From: Streptomyces sp. A0642
GTDB taxonomy: Bacteria > Actinomycetota > Actinomycetes > Streptomycetales > Streptomycetaceae
Direction: 5' to 3'
Assembly (NCBI RefSeq): GCF_004795105.1
Contig: NZ_SSBL01000008.1
Span: forward strand, 1-64,000
DNA: 64,000 nt
A program made the translations under genes and the position numbers. Each line of letters begins with the position of its first letter. Within the stretch, counting starts at the first letter, position 1. Below are positions 63,609-64,000 of the stretch, in pieces. The notes beneath the pieces are model-generated. The model was not told the origin of the DNA. It ran no database searches and worked only from the letters and a program-made list of their open reading frames with translations.

Positions 63609-64000
63609 ATGAACGACCTCTCGCGCCTCGTCGCACGCCTGCGCGCCCTGCCGCCGTCCTGCGGGCCGGTCCGGCTGATCGCCGTCGACGGCCACGCGGG
63701 ATCCGGCAAGAGCACCTTCGCCGCCCGGCTCGCGGCGGCGCTCGGCGACGCCCCCGTGCTGCACCTGGACGATCTGGCCACGCACGAGGAACTGTTCGGC
63801 TGGACCGGAAGGCTCCGGGACCAGGTGACCGGCCCGCTGTCGCGCGGCGAGACCGCCCGCTACGCGCCGTACGACTGGACGGCGCGCAGCTTCGGGCCCC
63901 CGCGCTCGCTGGCCGCGGCCCCGCTGGTGGTGATCGAGGGCGTCGGCGCGGGACGGCGGGACCTGCGCCCGGCTCTCGCGCACCTGCTGTGGATGGACCT
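63609..64000 (+). CDS. uridine kinase-like P-loop protein, cut by window end
   Basis: At least 130 residues of a P-loop kinase-type protein; the 3' end is beyond the window. The nucleotide loop is GHAGSGKST (from residue 28). Further motifs are VLHLDDL, which resembles the substrate aspartate of uridine kinase-like enzymes, and VIEGVGAG. The ATG at 63609 gives a normal N terminus. It is divergent from the C39-like gene. Substrate not assigned. Confidence 0.8.
   Translation, partial: MNDLSRLVARLRALPPSCGPVRLIAVDGHAGSGKSTFAARLAAALGDAPVLHLDDLATHEELFGWTGRLRDQVTGPLSRGETARYAPYDWTARSFGPPRSLAAAPLVVIEGVGAGRRDLRPALAHLLWMD

Overview
The window is high-GC actinobacterial DNA and almost certainly comes from a Streptomyces chromosome. 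GC-rich third codon positions, frequent GTG/TTG starts, smeA-sffA, a conservon (cvnABCD), rbpA, ppm1 and the SCO1431-type small membrane protein all point there. Gene order from crr-ptsI through rbpA, fxsA and ppm1 follows, from memory, the S. coelicolor SCO1390-SCO1431 core segment. No named gene here was checked by a database search.

Left part (1-15 kb): the first ~300 bases are the promoter and leader region of an rRNA operon that runs leftward out of the window. Rightward follow crr and ptsI (PTS EIIA and EI). Then come a conserved unknown gene, acetoacetyl-CoA synthetase, a GH31 glucosidase, a NUDIX hydrolase, a VanX-like dipeptidase, a DUF962/Mpo1-like protein and a complete cvnABCD operon (sensor kinase-like protein, roadblock protein, DUF742 protein, small G-protein).

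Centre (15-44 kb): a leftward three-gene condensin-like set (MksF/E/B or JetA/B/C-like, with a 1595-residue SMC-type ATPase and no JetD nuclease beside it) is followed by an ATP-dependent 5-oxoprolinase, HEAT and ankyrin proteins, and the sporulation pair smeA-sffA. Next are a MocR regulator divergent from its likely YczE-type target, a GDPD lipid phosphodiesterase, an MFS exporter, rbpA with a textbook sigma-R promoter, fxsA, ppm1, an amidohydrolase, an Lrp regulator, two small unknown genes, an acyl-CoA dehydrogenase and a 50-residue membrane protein.

Right part (44-64 kb) is more accessory. It has a GH15 glucosidase/trehalase, a large secreted subtilase and a TrmB/LuxR-type regulator. A leftward run follows that links a gluconokinase-mutarotase fusion, a glucose 1-dehydrogenase, a cyanide-insensitive-type cytochrome bd oxidase (cydAB), a cation/proton antiporter and a DUF2254 membrane protein. 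The three sugar enzymes make a complete route from glucose through gluconate to 6-phosphogluconate. Further right lie an enoyl-CoA hydratase-type protein, a tendamistat-family alpha-amylase inhibitor preceded by palindromes that look like maltose-regulator operators, a frameshifted tyrosine-integrase tail, a Tat-exported C39-like protein and the start of a uridine-kinase-like gene cut by the window end.

The most notable items are the JetD-less condensin operon, the glucose-to-gluconate operon with its fused enzyme, the amylase inhibitor with its palindromic control region, the SffA protein lacking the Walker A lysine, and the integrase relic.
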